64,000 bases of DNA from Neckera pumila. Its lineage: Eukaryota > Streptophyta > Bryopsida > Hypnales > Neckeraceae. A program made the translations under genes and the position numbers. This document shows, one piece after another, positions 58,517 through 64,000 of the stretch. The DNA lies in assembly GCA_963969595.1 (NCBI GenBank), contig OZ018408.1:33542108-33606107 (forward strand). Direction: 5' to 3'. Below the pieces are notes generated by a model. It searched no databases. It was not told the DNA's origin and saw nothing but the letters and a program-made list of their open reading frames with translations. Positions within the stretch are counted from its first letter, which is position 1; the number at the start of each line of letters is the position of its first letter.

Positions 58517-59890
58517 ATCACAAATGGATTTTTGGAACTAAAAGTCTGTCAGCTCCATTTCACTTGTGTAAACAGTCTGTCTTCATTCCATCCGTATAAC
58601 ATTCTAGTACTTGTGAAGCCATCCTAGAGATCATGGTCAAAGTGATTTGCTGAATTCAAATATGGATATTCTTATCTTTCTAAGAAAATATGAATCAAGC
58701 GTAGGTTGTAGTGATGAAAAAAATTTGGGTATCCTTCTTTGAAAGATTTGGAATATTTTAAACTTGAACATCAATCTAGTCAATTTAGATTAGTCAATTG
58801 CAAGCAATTTTAAAAATGGAATGAAAAATAGGAATAATTATATTTTAGACATAGTTCACAGCATCCTTACAGTGTTAAATTGATTTTTGAAAAGTTGAAA
58901 TTCAGTTATTAATTTTAAAATGGATGTTGAACATTCTTTTAAACTTTTAATAATTTTTCAATAGGCTAATGCAGCACTTGATAATACTTATTGTAGATTC
59001 AATGCTAGAAAATCAAGGTACCAAATAGCCATACAAACATAGAAAGAATGAATTGAAAAGATTTTATTCACGATTTTATTTTGTTTTCTAAGCAATGAAA
59101 AGAATATTCTTTGTTATTGTCATGAAGTGCTTTACATCCATAGACATAATGAAACATGTAAAATATGAATGATCATTCATTTATTCATTCACATTTATGT
59201 ACACTCATCCAAAATGGAATGATCAATACTCTCTATATCTTTTGTAGCAATTTAGTGATTTCATCTGTTGTGAATGTAGGAACATATCACTAGATATTCC
59301 CATAACTTTTAAAATTTCTTTTGAGTATTTTTTCACTCAAAGAAAAATCCAAGTGAATCCCTCAACTTGTGCTATTTTAAAAGTAAAAAAATAAAATACT
59401 GAAAAGATTTTTTTTAAATGTGACATGACACTCTTACCCTTTCTCTACCTCATTGTCCATACTCTTCACTCCAAGTGGCTCAAGCTCAATAATTACATTT
59501 TTGAAAGAAAAGTTCCCTTTGTAAACCACTCAGTGTGTAAGAACAATTATGCTTCCAATAATTACATTGTGCAAACTTCTCCCCCTACCTTTGCAATAGA
59601 AAGAATTCAAGCAACTCCAGACAAGAATTCAAACAAATCAAGGCTTGTAATAGTCAAAGATCCACATAACCACTCTAAAGTGTAGAATCGACTATATCTC
59701 TAATATTGTTTGGTCTTATGAGAAGTGGGGTCCCTATTTGAGAGCATTGCAAATTGCTAAAGAAGTGCCGTCTAGCTTGTATAGAGTTAGAAGTGTAGGG
59801 CTCACTATAACTTTGCACTCCAAAGATAAATCCATCTCGGGCCTTCTATGTCATAAATTGAAGCCCACTGTCTTCTGTCCGGGTGCTCTA
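58517..59890. other. AT-rich gene-free stretch
   Basis: I see no supportable gene. Short ORFs (such as 59,425-59,685) have no recognisable content. Confidence 0.35.
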
Positions 59891-59891
59891 A

Positions 59892-60119
59892 GAGCATCAA
59901 CACGACTATAAAGAACCCGCGTTTTAGGTGACGACCTCTGATTTTTCTTGACAGATTTTAGTGGACATCTAATGCAACAAACCTATGTTTTATGTCAACA
60001 TTGATGTTACATTGGATGTTTTTGTTGACAAAAAACATGGATTTGTTGCATTGGACATCTACTAAAATCCGTCAAGAAAAATCAAGGCTCGTCATCTAAA
60101 AAATGGATTTCTTATAGTG
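59892..60119. repeat. Inverted-repeat element (about 228 bp)
   Basis: Left arm TTTTTCTTGACAGATTTTAG and right arm CTAAAATCCGTCAAGAAAAA, with outer GTGACG/CGTCATC parts, form a long imperfect hairpin around TATGTCAACATTGATG. The left end GAGCATCAACACG after TAA resembles the 36.1-kb PIF-like MITE end; the right end appears truncated. Confidence 0.6.
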
Positions 60120-60651
60120 CAACCCATTCATAGGAAACTCTCTGGTCTGAGCTTGGATATGGCCGGCCAAAAAAAAGTGGTCCATTGCAGATCTAGCCCG
60201 GGACACAAAGAAATCGATCACTCCAAAATTATCTCTTCAAACATTAGGAGAGGGTCCCCGCTATGCTTGTTGACGTCTTATCTTTGTATCAGTCCATACC
60301 TTTGTCATGCTAAAATAATTAAAATACTATAAATTGCATCATGACTTGCTTTTTTTTTGGTTTTTTTATTGAAAGAAATGAATTAAAATTTGTCTTCACT
60401 TGCTTTGCTAGGACCATAGCTCGAGAATGGGTGGCTTGTGTGTGGGGCCAAAAGCAACCGGTCATGTCTAAAGTAACATTGAGAGCCTCTTGTGGAGGCC
60501 GTTTTGCCGCCTCGTTTTATCCTTGGGAAAAACGCAGGAATGTTTTACTTGCAACGCATGAATTTTTTTTGCAAATTCTAAGTTCATGTTTGCAATCAGA
60601 GGCCCTATATTAGCTAGGAGAGGTGTTAACAATTAACAAAGACAGTACAAA

Positions 60652-60932
60652 CATTGGAAGATTTTCAATTCCTTTGGAAGGTTGTGAGTTCCTTGGGCTG
60701 CCAATGTCGGGGGAACAGTCTCACAACAGTCCGCAGCTGCTACGTGACGTAGCAAAACGACTGGCACGACACCAATTTTTTTATTTTAGATTTTTTATTT
60801 AGATTTTTCAAAAAATAAAATTCAAAAAAAATAAAATAAAATCTAACAGCAAATGTTCTCGATTTGCCAAGGGAACGGCATCGGGGAAACAGGCTTGAAA
60901 CAGCCCTCTAGCCTCCAAATCTCTTCTAATGA
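60652..60932. mobile_element. CATTA-ended MITE, copy M6 (about 281 bp)
   Basis: Starts CATTGGAAGATTTTCAATTCC and ends CCAAATCTCTTCTAATG; the interior has the family's A/T runs around a GCTACGTGACGTAGC palindrome (about 60,738). Confidence 0.45.
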
Positions 60933-61344
60933 TAGGGGTCTTTTTATTTACATTCACCTTGGGCTTTACCTCCGCAAGAGGCTCCCAACACGACTTTAGA
61001 TATGAAGCAGCTCGAGAGGTCCAGGGCTCGCGCCACCACCTTTCCCGAGTCCAATTTGGGAAGAATGGGTCAATGGGTGGCAATGCTCTAATAAGGGCAA
61101 TCGCACACCTGATGCATTAAAGAGGGGCGCCAAGTGTAGCCTTGGCGTGTGAATTTGTAGAGTGGGTCAGCTTCACTTGGGTCCCTGCGATGGCCAAACC
61201 CCTACCAACTAATGTTTTTTTTTTTCTGGCGATAGGCCATCCTACGTGCCCTCCCAGCAGAGGTGGATATCGAGAGGGAGCCGGGCCCAATGGCCAAATG
61301 CTCTGACAGATTTGGCGAACATCGCTAGAAAAAAAGACATTGCT

Positions 61345-61628
61345 AAGGTAACTGCACCTTAAATTGCACAGTTAAGCAATTCAACATGGTTTTCACTATT
61401 ATATTGAAAAATAAATTGTGGGGTCCCATTGGTAGTCAAAAGGGGATTCTAGATTCTCTTAGAATGCATTTTTAGGACACCGTGTGGTTAAACTACAAAT
61501 TTTTAAAGTGCTGAAAATAGGTGCACCTAAAAGTGATCATAGAGTCATATGAACAGTATGAGTACATTTTAGGCAAGAATGTCCGCTGCACACTTTTAAG
61601 GACTGTGCAATTTAGGTGTAGTTACCTT
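61345..61628. mobile_element. Inverted-repeat MITE (about 284 bp)
   Basis: The left end AAGGTAACTGCACCTTAAAT and the right end ATTTAGGTGTAGTTACCTT are inverted repeats of about 27 bases (including TTGCACAGT and ACTGTGCAA). The target duplication is not clear. Confidence 0.65.
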
Positions 61629-61706
61629 ACCAACTGGCTCTCACACACAACGGGCTCACACACACAACGTGGCAGTCAAGTCAAAACTTCTACGTCAGGG
61701 TGCAAG

Positions 61707-61737
61707 CAGGTGTCGACACCTGGCTCATCAACGTGTC
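61707..61737 (+). promoter_or_regulatory. 16-bp palindrome and ACGTGTC box upstream of copy D3
   Basis: CAGGTGTCGACACCTG (61707-61722) is a perfect palindrome. ACGTGTC at 61731-61737 is an ABRE-like core. Both lie 25-60 bases before a TATA-like AATATAAAAC (61761-61770). Confidence 0.5.
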
Positions 61738-61760
61738 GATCTGTTGGCGCTCTACTTCGC

Positions 61761-61770
61761 AATATAAAAC
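61761..61770 (+). promoter_or_regulatory. TATA box of copy D3
   Basis: AATATAAAAC, about 230 bases before the D3 start codon, a spacing close to that in D1 and D2. Confidence 0.5.
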
Positions 61771-61997
61771 TCTACCGCCTTCCAAACATTCTCATCTCTC
61801 AAATTTTGCTCATTACCAAACTTTTCTACACATTTCCATCTCTGCACCATCAATCTTCATCTCACCACCAGTTCTAGAGATTCAGTCACTTCTCCTGCCT
61901 TAGTTTCCTCGCATTGGAATCGATCGGACGAGGATTCTGCAATCTTCAGATCGAGGAGATCGAGGCATTCTCTTGATTGTGAGCACTTGAACGATCG

Positions 61998-62219
61998 ATG
62001 GCGATTCCTTTGTGCGTGCAATGCGGGACGCGGCAGAACCCTTGCCGCTGCAAGATCATCGGCCCCACGCTTGGGGTTGTAGCGTTCCTCATCACCGCTG
62101 TGGTAGAGTGGCCGTTGGGCGCCGCTCTGTATTGCTTCCGCAAGCAGAAGGCGCGCCGTTTGTTGCACCATCCCAACCGCGTGGTGTACCCGCGCGTCGC
62201 CAGCGCCATCCCCTTCTAG
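61998..62219 (+). CDS. Small Cys-rich membrane protein, 73 aa, copy D3 (inverted)
   Basis: The 73-codon frame MAIPLCVQCGTRQNPCRCK...SAIPF ends in TAG and is nearly identical to D2, with K-I-I where D2 has K-I-V. It lies on the opposite strand, 24 kb or more from the other copies. Its 3' region up to AATAAA (62393-62398) and beyond resembles those of D1 and D2, while its promoter sequence is different apart from the TATA box and an ACGTGTC core. This may be the parent copy. The other frames across this GC-rich block are shadows. Likely an integral or tail-inserted membrane protein with a metal-binding N-terminus; role unknown. Confidence 0.82.
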   Translation: MAIPLCVQCGTRQNPCRCKIIGPTLGVVAFLITAVVEWPLGAALYCFRKQKARRLLHHPNRVVYPRVASAIPF

Positions 62220-62392
62220 AGGGCAGCAGATTCTGCAGAAGGGATTTTGATCTATGCGGAGCATAGTTGCGGCGGAGCGCACTCAAATTAAGGCTGTGCG
62301 CTCGGAGTTGATTCTTTTTGCTGGGTGACATTTTTTCGCCCAGGGCGCGATTAGACCAGAATGATGTACATAGATTCTTTTGATTGTGGATG

Positions 62393-62398
62393 AATAAA
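62393..62398 (+). terminator. AATAAA polyadenylation signal of copy D3
   Basis: The hexamer lies 174 bases after the stop codon, inside a GTGGATGAATAAAAT context that is conserved in copy D2. Confidence 0.6.
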
Positions 62399-62399
62399 A

Positions 62400-64000
62400 T
62401 CCGGTGGGAATTTTTTCATATGAAGCGTCTGATGTGAACTTCCGACTCCTGGATCTTCAGTATTCCTTTATTAGGGTTTTGTCCTTCCGTGCTTTCTGTT
62501 TCTTGGTGAGAGATCGTGCTGCTGTGTGTTGGTGCACTATTCACTTTGCTAGCCATGTGCTCATGCTATATATGACCTTGATTTTCATCTTTGAACACTA
62601 CAGTTTTTGGAATGACACTTTAAACTTATTATCAAATTTTGATCTTTCTGGATTCGCTTACAGAACATAATCTATAAAACTGAACTGTCATATACGCTTC
62701 TAAAGATGATGTTGTAAACTGCAGTTTTTGGGTGTTGCTGATTTGAAGCATTCTGAATGACAGTAATTATCAGTCGGAAGTCTTGAACTTCAAGACTACA
62801 ACTTGCCAATTTGACGTTGAGGATGAATTTTTAATTGTTGCAAACCTTCGAAATTTTAGGGAATTATAAGTGAAATTGGAAGGATTTAAGCGCCATGGTT
62901 CACTTTTCGGCCATTGAAACTCTTGACACATCAGCTTCGAAATGTTGCAAGGACATTGTAATATACAGTACTTTTTAATTTGCAATAGGGTATAAGCACG
63001 AAAATTGGTCATGGTTTTTTCGTGGATCGTGCAGGGGTTTTCGGTCACCATAGATCTCTCATTGAAGTCGGTAAGCTTGTGAGTCTAGCCGATTTATCTA
63101 CAGTAACTCCTTCAATATCTTTCAGGCAAGCTGAGAAATCAGTAGCACGTAGTCAGAGATTGACCAATTCTGTGTATTTGGGCCATTTTGCATCTGTCTG
63201 GAACTGACGGTGTGGTGGGTGGGTGTTGCCGCGGTTTAACTCTTTTTGGTCTGTAGGGGAACGTGCTGTATTTCACTCTTAGAATACAATGTATGCACAA
63301 AGACATGGTAAGAGATACACACCTTTGAATGGATAATTCAGCAACTAGCAACTACGCTTGGAAATTCCATCTGAAGTTAAAAGTGGAAAATGAGAGTACA
63401 AAACGTGAAGACACCCTAATCAAGAACTCAATCTAGGTTCCAAAGGATCTAAAGAAAAATAAATGTGAAACACTTTGATTGCTACCTAAACAACCACACA
63501 CCACCGATAAGGAGCAAAAGGTGTCAACTATAGTTTGAGTGCAACTAGTAACCTTCAATTGGTTGTCATATTATGACCTAAACCTTATCAAGCACAAATA
63601 CACCACCTTATAAGTAGAATACAATGACAGTTTTGAAGCTTGTGAAATATATCTAGGAGGTGCATTAATGGCTCAAAGTGGGGGAATCATTAAGTCTCTA
63701 AAATTGCAAGGACAAACAATTGTCACGAACGTATAATTACCATAATTTATGGACCTTTTATGTCAGATTCACAAAAAACACCATACTATATCAGATTCAC
63801 AAAAACACCATACTGCCTCCATAATTGGACTTCCTAGACCTTTAAGGCCAGGTTAAACTATCAGAGTTTGCTAGACCTTATAGAAATTGCTCCCATGGAT
63901 TTCTAATCTCTAAAATGATTATTAGATATTGAAAGGGAATAGTGAGGATATTTTATTTGCACAATGAAAGTGAAGTTTACATATTCCTTGCTCATTCCTT
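62400..64000. other. Right-end spacer, no gene recognised
   Basis: Downstream of D3, diverged similarity to the 3' flanks of D1 and D2 continues to about 62.8 kb. After that I see no supportable gene, only short ORFs and a direct repeat of TCAGATTCACAAAAA at about 63,764-63,802. Confidence 0.35.

Overview
The window reads as nuclear DNA of a land plant. Genes have GT-AG introns, plant TATA boxes and AATAAA polyadenylation signals; there are Ty3/gypsy chromovirus and Ty1/copia sequences, CACTA- and PIF/Harbinger-like miniature elements, short AAACCCTAA telo-box motifs and ACACGTGTC boxes. No bacterial operon, tRNA, rRNA or CRISPR array was recognised. An AT-rich, repeat-packed landscape with few host genes would suit a bryophyte or another non-seed plant, but the species is an inference.

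Left end (1-10.7 kb) is the host-gene part. It holds the last exon of an unidentified + strand gene (448-834), a cytosolic NAD-dependent glycerol-3-phosphate dehydrogenase gene on the minus strand (at least twelve exons, 6356 down to 1673, with a one-base frame break in the last exon), and an intact four-exon NmrA-like NAD(P)-binding protein gene on the minus strand (10191-8013, 302 aa).

From 10.7 to 31.6 kb repeats dominate. There is a TTAA-flanked terminal-inverted-repeat element (13.3 kb), a long ORF for an FCP1/NIF-like phosphatase homologue without catalytic aspartates (14.7-15.7 kb), and two opposed, decayed paralogous coiled-coil genes lying one inside the other (16.2-21.4 kb) in an island rich in CCGG. 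A Ty1/copia reverse-transcriptase relic follows (23.7-24.0 kb), then a second TTAA element (24.6-25.5 kb), then a nearly complete 5.8-kb chromovirus (25,772-31,560). The chromovirus has 414-bp LTRs, a gag-pol overlap with a -1 slippery heptamer, and itself splits an older miniature element.

From 31.6 to 41 kb are two direct copies of a small 73-aa membrane-protein gene with paired ACACGTGT boxes, a 666-bp hairpin element, several miniature elements, and a third TTAA element (38.4-39.7 kb) that carries a nested CACTA-like element. From 41.6 to 55.5 kb lie two tail-to-tail pairs of unfamiliar genes: an unknown three-exon gene facing a coiled-coil/RING-like gene, and a paralogous RING-like gene facing a long decayed coiled-coil plus transposase-like gene. 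These look like parts of one or more large, poorly known DNA transposons.

From 55.9 kb to the end are an old truncated gypsy relic, which keeps the same slippery site at the same spacing, more inverted-repeat elements, and a third, inverted copy of the 73-aa gene (61,998-62,219).

Most element-derived reading frames are broken by TAG, TGA or TAA codons and a few single-base frame breaks. The two chromovirus LTRs differ only by transitions, which fits decay of methylated DNA.
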